Below, in pieces: positions 1 through 9,183 of a stretch of DNA of 36,708 nucleotides. Origin of the DNA: Fragilaria crotonensis. Its lineage: Eukaryota; Bacillariophyta; Fragilariophyceae; Fragilariales; Fragilariaceae. The position numbers were made by a program, and so were the translations under genes. The DNA is taken from positions 1-36,708 of the forward strand of contig JAKSYS010000632.1 of NCBI GenBank assembly GCA_022925895.1, given 5' to 3'. The notes below the pieces were generated by a model, which worked only from the letters and a program-made list of their open reading frames with translations, did not search any database and was not told where the DNA came from. Position 1 is the stretch's first letter; every line of letters starts with the position of its first letter.

Positions 1-650
1 GTCCATTGCAAGCTACACAAGGTAGTATCATGTCAGTTGCGGATTCTTCACCAATTTCTTATAGGTTTCTCGATAACACCGACCACTGTTGATGTCACCA
101 ATTACTGATGTCCTCGCATCAGGCACAGCAAATGGATCCCTCTGCTCATGAAACGTAAAACGCTTGTCCTTATGGAGAACGGCATGACAGCATTGACTGT
201 TGTACTTGGCGTGCATCAAAATATACCATCGTAACAATATGCTTTGAATAGGACAGACTGTTCTTCTCAAGGAACAAACCATGCATGTTATAATGACAGA
301 ACAACATCATTGTAACTGTCTCAAGATGGCTGGCAACTGGTCTGAAAATGGTGGCCATTTTCATTTTGCTTTCTTGACCAGTTCAGTATGTACTTATGCG
401 CAGAAAGTGGAGCCTTCAAGTCTTTTAGAGTTGAAACAACTCAATATGACCTAATCTTCACAAGAGAATTTGGCCAGCAAGGATAATGGATTTTGACTGA
501 AGGCGGAGGTCCCTCATACAATTCAAGGACTCCTTCGTCAGAGTCTGTCGTTCAATGACTCTTCCTCACCAAAAGGATTGACGTCATTGCCGTCGTCCAA
601 TTCATGCTCATCGGGGTCATTGTCACCATCAGTGCTTCAACGAAGCAGCA
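1..650 (-). pseudogene. Fragment of Plavaka/KDZ-like transposase (copy Z), runs off left edge
   Basis: On the minus strand, 28-282 encodes a stretch containing DINSGRCYRETYKKL. This aligns with the GEANSGSRYRELYQQL segment of the larger transposase at 24727-26343, and the preceding RDPFAVPDART matches its KEYPMSMYIPTD part. Further upstream on the same strand (about 480-640) other frames read an acidic stretch with VNPFGEEESLND and PPPSVKIHYPCWPN, typical of the N-terminal half of such proteins. No single frame spans the whole region, so it is decayed. It lies in opposite orientation to the neighbouring copy at 1314 and is clearly more diverged from the 24727 copy than that one is. The family assignment rests on in-window homology plus general knowledge of Plavaka/KDZ transposases. 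Confidence 0.6.
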
Positions 651-1313
651 CCAGCATCTAGACAGAACTGAACCAAATGGTGCGAAAATTGTTGACGACT
701 GTGACCCTCCTGTTGTCAATGCTTACTTGTCCTGTGAGGATATGTAAGGACAACAGAAGCAATATTATTAACAGCCGGACTGTTAGTCAAAGTACCACCA
801 ATACCAGCATACAGATCAATTGTTGCTCTTCAGAAACATAAATCTTCCTTGCAAGCAAGATTGTGATTCAAGTCTTTCTGGATCTGGCAAATATGCCTCA
901 TATCAATGAATTTAGAACATCAGGGCCCAATCTACTGGTTTAATACTTCACCCAGTGGTTTAATCACATATTCCATCAAATTCTACTTATTTCTGAAATG
1001 TTTGCTTCATTGTAAATATATATGAACAACAAAACACATTTCTCTATTTATTGTAAATATATGATTTTCAGATATTTTTAGCTTTGTTGTAGATATTGTT
1101 TTACAATAATAACTCTTTGTGCATTATTCGATGGTATTTTATCTTGAATTCTCTGTAATGGGTCACCACCAGGCCAATGTTCACTCATGCACCAAGTTCA
1201 AGGATGCGCAATTTTCTTCACGCCAGACTCAGGATTATGTTGCCCACTATATCTCATAAAATTTGTTGCAGTATGCATCGTTATGTTGTGAATTCAGAAA
1301 ATAGACCTCAAAG
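651..1313. other. Non-coding stretch between two transposase fragments
   Basis: No ORF with recognisable similarity was found. The part from about 1010 to 1130 is AT-rich, with repeated TTGTAAATATATG-like strings (1011 and 1050). It probably holds decayed transposon flanks. Confidence 0.4.
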
Positions 1314-1905
1314 TTGCACCATCAGGCATTGTTGACAATTGTCATGTTTGATTGCTTTAACATCAATTGCTATGCTCGGTTTAAATCTGAACGCGACTGC
1401 GTATGCACCTTTGGCGGAGTTCATCCTGCAAGGATTACATGGAAGGCAGCAGTCAGGAACTCGGGCAAGCGTGGATGGTTGCCCCGAAATTGTTTCGACA
1501 GTGCGACGTCCCTGTTATGGTGTAGAATCAACCCGCCTGAATCCAGGAATGGACACAAATCCTCCACGCACATGCCATTCAAAGAATTTGACTATGGAAC
1601 AACTGGCTATGCGGCGGCAATGATTGATGACAATGAAAATGACAAGAATGAAATGTGTTTTAATGCCCAGCAGTTAGATCAACTTCCAATAACAACGACA
1701 CTCTTTCCTGGAATTGACAATACTGCATCTCCTGCAGTTGTCCATGCGTTGATGGAACGCATTCGTGCAAATGAGAGGCATGCAGTGATGGTTTTGCAAC
1801 ATGATGTTGAACATCGATGCATTGTTGAACTTTTGAAGATTCTGGAGGACGCCCAGTGTCCTGACTATATGCTGCACAAAGTTTTAATGTGGGCAGCTTC
1901 GGCGA
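1314..1905 (+). pseudogene. N-terminal fragment of Plavaka/KDZ-like transposase (copy W), frameshifted and cut off
   Basis: This is a decayed copy of residues 15-195 of the protein at 24727-26343. It keeps the zinc-finger start CFNINCYARFKSERD, then GVESTRLNPGMDTNPP in a second frame (about 1515-1565), then returns to the first frame for VHALMERIRANERHAVMVLQ and LKILEDAQCPDYMLHKVLMWA. At least two compensating frameshifts separate these blocks. The similarity stops abruptly at about 1895-1905, where the 160-bp tandem repeat begins, so the 3' two thirds of the gene are missing. The copy is non-functional. Confidence 0.75.
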
Positions 1906-2325
1906 AAGGACGCTCCAAGTCCTCCCAACAATGTCGATTGCGGCTCGCAAGATGACGTCAAGTCGCGTCGGCTGCTATATGGCAGTTTCGGCAACAAGAC
2001 GCAGCGATTGCAGGGCAGGAAAGATGACGTAAGCCGTGTCGGCTGCTATATGGCAGCTTCGGCGACAGGACGCTCCAAGTCCTCCCAACAATGTCGATTG
2101 CGGCTCGCAAGATGACGTCAAGTCGCGTCGGCTGCTATATGGCAGTTTCGGCAACAAGACGCAGCGATTGCAGGGCAGGCAAGGTGACGTCAAGCCGTGT
2201 CGGCTGCTATATGGCAGCGTCGGCGACAGGACGCTCCGAGTCCTCCCAACAACGTAGATAGCGCTCGCAAGATGACGTCATGTTGCGTTGTCTGCTATAT
2301 GGCAGTTTCGGCAACAAGACTCCCA
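1894..2325. repeat. Tandem repeat array, 160-bp period, with TGACGTCA palindromes
   Basis: Unit starts GGCGAAAGGACGCTCC (1901), GGCGACAGGACGCTCC (2061) and GGCGACAGGACGCTCC (2222) give a period of 160-161 bp. The first two units are nearly identical and the third is diverged. Each unit is itself two related half-units sharing GTCGGCTGCTATATGGCAG. The palindrome TGACGTCA occurs at 1953, 2113, 2185 and 2273, with a variant TGACGTAA near 2023. Several ORFs cross the array but they are repeat translations, not genes. Confidence 0.9.
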
Positions 2326-2665
2326 ACAAGACGCTCGCAATCCAACGCTGTTGTCGCAGTTGTTGTGCCAGTCGTTCGTCGGAAGATATTCCGAACACGA
2401 CGCACTCAACGCCGTCGTCACAGTCGTTTGGCAGATATTCCGAACTCAAGCAATGCAGGCAGACGCCGACAGTGCGTTGTCTGTTTTACGACAGCTTCTG
2501 CAACACAAGAACGCTCGCAATCTGACGCTGTCGTCGCAGTTGGTCGTTGTCACTAACGCTCGCAATCTGATGCTGTCGTCGCACTTGTTGGTCGTTGTCA
2601 CTAACGCTCGCAATCTGACGCTGTCGTCGCAGTTGGTCGTTGTTCACCAACGATTGCAGACAATG
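2326..2665. repeat. Second tandem array, about 45-48 bp units
   Basis: Units begin AACGCTCGCAATCTGACGCTG at about 2510, 2554 and 2602, with a diverged unit near 2330, and carry GTCGTCGCAGTTGGTCGTTG. Two GGAAGATATTCCGAAC / GGCAGATATTCCGAAC blocks (about 2381 and 2431) lie between the diverged and regular units. It continues directly from the 160-bp array and shares the GCTCGCAA word with it. Confidence 0.8.
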
Positions 2666-3738
2666 AATAGACTTCCACAGCAGTAATGTTGGTGTGAACA
2701 ATGTTGGTGGTAACATGAACAAATTTGCTTACGAGTGGCGGGATACGTAGCAAATGTACTAGAAAAAAGATAGAGATTTCCAATTTAATGCGTAGGTAGA
2801 GTACTGGACCAAACGTAGAGACTCCAAAGGCATGAAGTGGGACTTCGAACACATTATACAAAAAATACTTGAAGCCTCCATAGGAATTGATAAGAAACTT
2901 TGGTAACAAGATCGATACATAGGATACATTAATCGCATAAGAGAATTTTTGATTGCAAACGCGGAGAGTTTAACTCCCCAGAAGACATGTGTCACACAAG
3001 TAAAGAAAATGCTACTTAGAAGAGACGATTTCTCTTTATTTTTTTAGTTTAGAAATGTGAGGACTTCAAGTCCCATTTCCGCGTAAACAAAACTATGGCT
3101 GGGATGCACATGTATGAATCTTGAATACACTTCGTAGTGTGGTGATTAAATACGTATATGTTATATACATATATAACGATCGGAAATAACATGTCCGAGA
3201 CAGTACCAGTAGCTTGTCATATAAACATGTGTGACCGTCAACAAACAATGTACAGATGTGCACAGTAGTACACAGTACCCCAACGACAGCATGCAGTATA
3301 AAGTATAACTATAGCTACCGCTACTTATTACAATAGAACAGTACGGTATTTCTACCACAGCATTGCAGTGTAGTTCTACCGTCATATGCACTTCATTACT
3401 TTGGTACGGTTATTACAGCGTCATTACATATGGATAAGTAGATATTTAAATGGATGTACTTATTGAGCAATGCATGTGCCCTTCGCTCGAAAGACTTGAA
3501 AATATTTCTTTTGAATAATTTAGTTCATAAAGAAATACATACATAAAACACAGATTTCGAGAGCGTTGATTTTTTACAAGACCAGCACACAAAGCACCAT
3601 CCCGCAAGATGCAGCACAATCATATTTGACAATAGTTGTCAACAACAAGAGATCTTGTTGATGACAGTTGACTACACCACACCTGACGAGCCTGCCATAT
3701 AGCTTGCTCTGATTGGTGTGTACCTGCAGTCAACCAAG
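2666..3738. other. Intergenic region, no gene recognised
   Basis: No supported coding sequence. There are short AT-rich palindromic runs near 3155-3178 (TATATGTTATATACATATATAA). The last 120 bp should hold the promoter and 5' leader of the gene starting at 3739. Confidence 0.4.
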
Positions 3739-5190
3739 ATGTCGTCGAGCGCGGGAAAAAGAGGCTCCAGCAATCAAGGTGGTGGCAGTCGTGATCATGG
3801 ACATGGAAAAGGTGCTGGGCCTCCAAACGCAGCGCCAGTTACAGTTAGGGGGCAATCTTCAAACTGGCAAGGAAAAGGATCACCATCGCCTTCTGGCAAT
3901 TCGCAAATGATACGACGGAGTCAAGCTGCAACGTTGTCGCCCAGCAGAACCCGCAGTCAACAAGATGCAGCAACATTGTCACCCATGATCATGACCCGAA
4001 GCCAAACTGCAGCATTGTCACCCGTGATCATGACCCGCAGTCAAGCTGCAACAGCTGGTCGACATGCTGGTTTCACAAATCAAGGAAGTGGAGTTGGAGG
4101 AGGAATGTCTGGTAGATCACAACAGGAACGACAACAACTGCGACGACAACAAGAGCAACGATATCTACAACGACTTCAAGAACAATTTCAAGAACAACAA
4201 CGGCGACAGCAAGTTCAACAACAAACACCACAAGCAGCAACAACAATAGGAAGGCAAGACGATATTGCACACGATTTAGGAATTCACACATGCGAATTGG
4301 TGCAAGAAGCGTCACAACGGGAGGATAGCAGCCGCACTGCATTGACGAAAACAGTAAGGAGAAGATTGGAAATGGGTGATCATGATGGACTGACAAGAAC
4401 TAAGCTTAGAAAAGTAAGCCAAGAGTTCATGCACGACAAGGTGGTCAAAGAGCTCTTATTTCCGAAGCAAAAGTTTGCTACTCTGGCTGAACTTGACTTC
4501 AGCAACAGTCCACACTCAATTTGTAGGTTCATGGCGAGCAAGCTCCAGATAGAAGGCGAGGATGAAGTGAAGACTTGGTGGGATGGAGCCAAGAAACATG
4601 TTAATGATGCACTGAAAAGACATAGAAATAATGTCATCAAAACCATCAAACAACTTTTTAGAGGTGAGGAACGTGCATATTGCTCAGGATGGTGGTAACT
4701 GTGATTGACTTTCTGTACTGACAACTGCTATTTCACAGATAAAATACTGGGGCGAGATGGATATGCTGTCACGTTTGAACTTAATCAGATTGCTGGAATG
4801 AGGAGTCCAGCATCTAAAGAAAGATACATTGACTTCCTTGACTGCCTTGTCAAGGCTGTCGTCGGGTACAGCAAGTACATGGAGAATCGCACAAGGCAGC
4901 CTCTGAGTCAGTGGTTCACACTGACGGACGAGGCCTTCCTGATGGTGTGCATCGAATCGTACATGACAAAGTGGAGGCATGATTGGATGGTACAGAGAAT
5001 GGGACCTCCAGCCACAATGCCACCGCGATAGTTCTCCACAATTATATGAGGCAAGATACACTGGAAAACTTACGGAACGAAAAGAAGTTGGTCGAAGGAA
5101 GGGTTAGAGCGTTTCAACGCATTAATGATTGACGTGTTTCGCAACCGTCAAGAACATGGAGCAGCATTTGACGCTGACTTGGAGAAATGA
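3739..5190 (+). CDS. Gene A copy 1: glutamine-rich, DNA-binding-like protein paired with a transposase
   Basis: Exon 1 is 3739-4663; intron 4664-4738 (GTGAGG...TTTCACAG, 75 nt, phase 1) is supported because the paralogue at 34816 has the same intron at the same codon. Exon 2 from 4739 is open to TAG 5029-5031 (405 aa). A better model splices at 4990 (GTACAG) to 5056, adds the conserved segment WSKEGLERFNALMIDVFRNR and ends at TGA 5188-5190 (436 aa). The N terminus has repeated MTRSQ(T/A)A motifs (residues about 60-115) and a Q/R-rich coiled-coil-like run (about 125-170). The core (about 235-305) is LFPKQKF...LDFSN...SICRFMA...WW...HRNNVIKTIK, followed by WFTLTDEAFLMVCIESY. I do not recognise the family; the core loosely recalls a BEN-type helical DNA-binding module (weak inference). 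Convergent with the transposase remnant at 6006-6986. Confidence 0.7.
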
Positions 5191-5396
5191 AGTCCAGGTA
5201 TGCTTCTGGAATTGACGCTGCAAGTGGACAATCTGGAGAAGAAGCTGAGGTAATTCCTGTGGCGACTGTTCAGCCAACAATTGTCTACAATGATTTCAAT
5301 ATGGAATTGTTATTAGCACACGCAAACATCACTGGAGGTGCAGGGATGAATGGAGAGCAGCAACCTGACGATGGAGTTCGAGGAGTATCAGTTTGA
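5191..5396 (+). pseudogene. Conserved 3' segment of gene A copy 1, out of frame with the main exons
   Basis: Frame 5187-5396 encodes VYNDFNMELLLAHA, matching VYSDFNMEQLMAHA at the 3' end of copy 2 (36179-36418). A segment conserved in both copies is presumably the real C terminus of the ancestral protein. Here it is separated from the upstream exon by TGA 5188-5190. Relative to copy 2, one base seems missing at about 5188-5195, which creates that stop. A candidate splice donor AG|GTATG lies just after it, and a GTATG donor-like string occurs at the matching place in copy 2. Confidence 0.5.
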
Positions 5397-5464
5397 TAAC
5401 AATGGTGCTTGTTAGTGTGTGCTGGCAACAACACACAGTAGTAGTACAGTACTGTGCCAGCTTA

Positions 5465-5528
5465 ACACTAGAAATATTTGCGGGAAAGTTTGGAATGTCA
5501 CACTAGAAATATTTGCGGGAAAGTTTGG
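5465..5528. repeat. Two 29-bp direct repeats in the 3' region of gene A copy 1
   Basis: ACACTAGAAATATTTGCGGG plus AAAGTTTGG occurs at 5465-5493 and again at 5500-5528, identical, with a 35-bp period. Confidence 0.9.
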
Positions 5529-6005
5529 CCAAATGGGAGAAAGCCTTTGTACAGAATTATGTATAAAACTTTAAAGATACTTCTGCAGTAATTTCACTTT
5601 TTGTACATAAATATCTAGAAATTTTTTAAGTAATAGCCAACGATTAAGGTGAAAGATATTCAAATATTTATTTATAAAATGTCAAAAATAATTATTCAGA
5701 CTCCAGAGATTTGGCCCCCCTGATGAAAACACCAAGTCAAATTTTCGAAAAAATGGTTGCAACGGTGAAAATCAATTTGTTATAACCATCACTTTGTTGA
5801 TTCAGTCAGAAATAAAATTATTGATTCTATTATTTGTTGATATCAAAATATATAGACTGATAAATTTTGATAATGAAAATATTTTTGTATTATATCATTA
5901 TAACGTGTGCATTAAAACAATTATATGTAAAAATTAGCTATTCAATTCTAAAAGTAACCACTTAAGTAAACTTAAACCGTCATTAATGACTACAAGTATA
6001 TCAGC
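5529..6005. other. AT-rich spacer between convergent gene A and the transposase remnant
   Basis: No coding signal. Short words shared with the right end of the window (TTTGTACATAAATATC near 5600 and 36535; a CCTGATG block near 5720 and 36695) show that the homology of the two gene A copies continues past the gene. Both are therefore parts of one repeated element. Confidence 0.55.
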
Positions 6006-6986
6006 TTACAAAGCCCACCTTGTGATGTACTCAATGAAAAGTGAGCCATCCATGGAACCTTGAGCTCTCACAGAATAGAAACTTGACTCCTCAATCAGCT
6101 CGGGGCATCCAAATCTTCCCCTGATTGCGGGAAGTCCCTTCAGCCACTTTGTCTTCACCCGGAAGTTCTGCTCCAGCTTTGCACCTGAATCAAAAATGTA
6201 CATCAGAGGCAATGCATCGCCACCAGCTGCGTTCGTTGCGTAGGCACCTGTGACGTGTCTACCTGCCTTAACACTTTGCTTGCAACCTCTCTGATAATCA
6301 GGATTATGATAAACAACCGACCAAGATCCACCCTTGTCACCAGTGATTGAGAGATTGTGGTGCTGTGTCTTTTCCATGTTTATGATTTGGTGGGTCACCT
6401 GATCAGAATGAAAATCTAACTCTGACAACAAATCACCGTTGCAATTCCTTATTTCTCTATCAATCACAAGTCCTTTAGAAATTAAGTCTTTCTTGGCATC
6501 ATCAAACCACTGTTGCAAGTTATCATGGGTTGACCACTTTGACCGAGCATCCTACACAGACATCTGGCCTCCTGCTGTGATTTGCTGTGGGTGCTTGGTG
6601 GATCAAAGCTTTCTCCACGCTGACTCAATTGTGAACTTGTTGTCATACTTAGTCCCTGAGACAGCAGCTCCAAGTACTCTCTTTATTTCCTGTCCTTGTA
6701 ATTCCCCATCAGTTCCCACTTGGCATACCTCAGTATGCTGAGTGGCCGTAATATCCAACAACAAATCGAGAATTTTGGTTTGGGGACCTTTCTTTGGAGG
6801 GCTCATCCCAATATTACCTTTGCTGATTTCTCTATAAACAGTGGTTTGACTAAGCTTCCTTTTCTGTTCAGATTGCATTCTGCATTGAGCCTGGTCACAA
6901 CTTGTACACCCATCTTTTGAAGGTCTTCCTACTTTAACTGAGGCATTGTCAATGGACGAAGGACATGCCTTCCTCTTCCTTGGCAT
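6006..6986 (-). pseudogene. DDE-type transposase remnant with two in-frame stops
   Basis: The reading frame starts at ATG 6984-6986 with basic MPRKRKACP and reads in one frame to TAA 6006-6008 (327 codons). It is broken by TGA at about 6603-6605 and TAG at about 6552. The N-terminal part (6603-6986) has a helix-rich region with SQTTVYREISKGNIG. The C-terminal part (6006-6545) holds WFDDAKKDLISKGLVIDREI, SITGDKGGSWSVVY, HVTGAYATNAAGG, LPLMYIFDSGAKLEQNF, GRFGCP and GSMDGSLFIEYI, the layout of a pogo/Tc1-like DDE domain in which the Asp of SITGDKGG would be the first catalytic residue. The protein ends early compared with a full DDE domain. The GTAAGC after GGCTTT at its end could be a splice donor to a lost exon. 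It sits tail to tail with gene A. Confidence 0.65.
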
Positions 6987-7152
6987 GGTTAAAGTTCTCG
7001 TAATTGCTTGTTTTCAAAGAAGTGATGTTGTGCGCCAAAAATTTGTCTCGCTTCTAGAGAGACAGCATAACGTCGGCATTTTTCTACCATTGCAAAAACT
7101 AGCTACTGTAGTTTCGAGTTTCTCTTGCGGATAGAAAGACGATCATCGTGCA

Positions 7153-7155
7153 TGA
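7153..7155. repeat. Target site duplication TGA, left side of Harbinger element
   Basis: TGA immediately precedes the inverted terminus at 7156 and recurs right after the other terminus at 11711-11713. Three-bp duplications are typical of PIF/Harbinger insertion. Confidence 0.8.
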
Positions 7156-7215
7156 GGGCCTGTCCATTGGGTTTTTTGAAAATCGAAGAATCGAAGTTTC
7201 GAAGTGCTCATTACC
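7156..7215 (+). repeat. Left terminal inverted repeat of Harbinger element
   Basis: Pairs with 11651-11710. The first 50 positions are perfect. Starts GGGCCTGTCCATTGGG. Confidence 0.93.
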
Positions 7216-7483
7216 CATTCACTCGCGACTCAACTTCGATTTATGAGTTAGTAAGACTCGATTTTCGTTACCCTCGAGATCGAAGTTAACGAAGAAAAAA
7301 ATCCAAGTTTGCATCGAAGTTTCATAACCTGTTTATTCTTGACCGTAGGTTCAGAGCATACGCACCATCGCAGGTTAAAAAACATACGCACGTAAAGAAG
7401 CCATCGGTGTCGTGGTCTTCTGTTCTTGTTCGCGTCGTCACAAAGAAACAAGATCCCCACACATTTGAGATGCACACATCAAC

Positions 7484-9138
7484 ATGAATGTCGGAGGTGT
7501 TGCCCCATTACAACAGAGACAAGACACCGGTGGCACCTCCTCTGATGAAGAGTCAGTGACTGGTGGCGGAGATCAAGACAAGAACAGCACCGAAGACGAA
7601 GGTTTGTTGTTGAGAGCAGTCGAGTTTTGTCGATGTCAACAAATCTATGTGGAATCCGGAAATGATAAAAAAACATTGTTCCTCCTGTGTATTGGTTTGA
7701 ATGTCATCGATGGTGATACTCCTCTGCTTTCAGTTGAGAATGAGCCATGGTCACGGCTTCCGAAGAGTTCGTTTCGACCAAAGAACACTGATTTTGTTAA
7801 GGAAATTGCACGCCGTGCAAAACTATACAACGTGCTTCCAGTGCCGCGTCCCAGTAATTGGAAAAGGCCCCAGATTATTGAGTGGCTTGAACAAAATCCA
7901 ATTCGCGGGAACAATTGCATTGAATTCCTAGTAAGTGAAGTAGCGAAACTTAAGGACATTTTGGTAAGAATCCAACAACAACAGACAGATTTGTCCGCAG
8001 GGGCAGGAGGAGCAAAATGGCGAGGTACAGTTCCATATCTTCGTGTGATTATGTGCCTCACCGATGATCAAGTAAAGCGGCTCTTCTTGAATCGAGCCAA
8101 TGTGAGGACACGACATGAATTAGATGGACGCCATAGTGAAAATAGGTGCTGAGTGGTGTTGTTGGTTTGTGTCGGCACCTATTTCGCTCGTACTAACAAG
8201 AATCTTGTTTCCAATCATGACAACTTGCCAGACCTAAAACTGTATTTGAACTTATCTGCGACATGTGGAACAGTTCTGCCTTTAATCCAGTAGCACCACC
8301 GTCGGAATGTCATTTTGACTTTCAGACGGCTACTGACTGTTCGTACGAACTTGTGAAGTCACTCGCTCCAGCTACACCCGAGAAGATCGAGGATATTTTT
8401 GTGTCCATGCGATCTCACCTCCTTCGGATAATCACCAGGTGGGAGCAAAGTGGTCAAGGTGAGGGTGGAAGAGACAATGAATTTGATGCCGATGAGGATG
8501 CCGAAGAGGCATCCTCCGCCGTTGCTGCATCATCTACCATTACTGATAATGATTTTCACGACAAGACAATTGCGCTCCAAAGCAGAGCAGCATTCCTGAA
8601 TGGCCGACCCTCGTATCTCCTCTATTTTTGGGAGATAGCCGATAGCCATCAGCTCCTACAATCATCACTTCAAAGACTCAGCAACAGCACTGGTGCATCC
8701 GACGCATCCCTTGCTCCAAGTAGCAGCAGTCGCCCTCGGCGACGTCGCGAACGCGAGGAGGATCTAAATGATGAATCTCAGCACAACTATCGCGACGCGG
8801 AAGCAACTTTGTTGCATCCTCTTGTGGAATCTATCAAGGACTTTGTCGAGTGTCAGCGACAACAGCTTCAATTGAATAGTAGTGCAAGTGTCAATGAATC
8901 CTTGGAGCTAGAAGAGCGCCGTCGCGTCTTCGATATGAAGGCTCAAAGTGCAGACCGCTGTTTTCGAAGAAGAGCAGAGTTGTCAGATTTGGCTAGGAAG
9001 TACAGAAAGATGAATGCCGAGATCGATCCAAATGCTGATGAAAAAAGTAGAAGACTGTCAGATTTTTATGTGAGCGAAGTACTTGAAATTGAAAAGGAGA
9101 TATGGCTTTTGGACAGTAGTAACAATGAGCAGGATTAA
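7484..9138 (+). CDS. Harbinger partner protein (second transposon gene), two exons
   Basis: Exon 1 is 7484-8145, intron 8146-8231 (86 nt), exon 2 is 8232-9138; the joined frame is 1569 nt, 522 aa. The intron starts GTGCTGAG, has a perfect TACTAAC branch-point sequence at about 8192-8198 and ends TTGCCAG. Without splicing, exon 1 runs into TGA at 8150-8152, and splicing restores frame across an AG|A codon. The N terminus is acidic and Gly/Ser-rich. The middle carries RPSNWKRPQIIEWLEQNPI and FLVSEVAKL (about 125-150), then VFELICDMWNSSAFNP and CHFDFQTATDCSY near the splice junction. There is a low-complexity acidic run at about 290-315, a basic RPRRRREREED stretch and a C-terminal helical region. 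PIF/Harbinger elements usually carry a second protein that assists DNA binding and nuclear import; I assign that role by position, since no clear Myb/SANT signature is visible. Confidence 0.8.
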
Positions 9139-9183
9139 TTAGTACTCGTCTTATCTTTACTTGTATGACTATTACTAGAACTA

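Noticed and set aside
1975..2722. Several ORFs of 70-130 codons on both strands across the tandem arrays
   Set aside because: They follow the repeat units, have no start or splice support and repeat the same peptide with the DNA period.
3480..7155. Inverted termini for the gene A element
   Set aside because: Compared the flanks by eye and found no convincing inverted pair; the left boundary remains unknown.
8146..8200. Alternative acceptor CTAACAAG at about 8200 for the Harbinger partner intron
   Set aside because: It leads to an early stop (TAG near 8292), while acceptor 8231 keeps the frame open to 9138.
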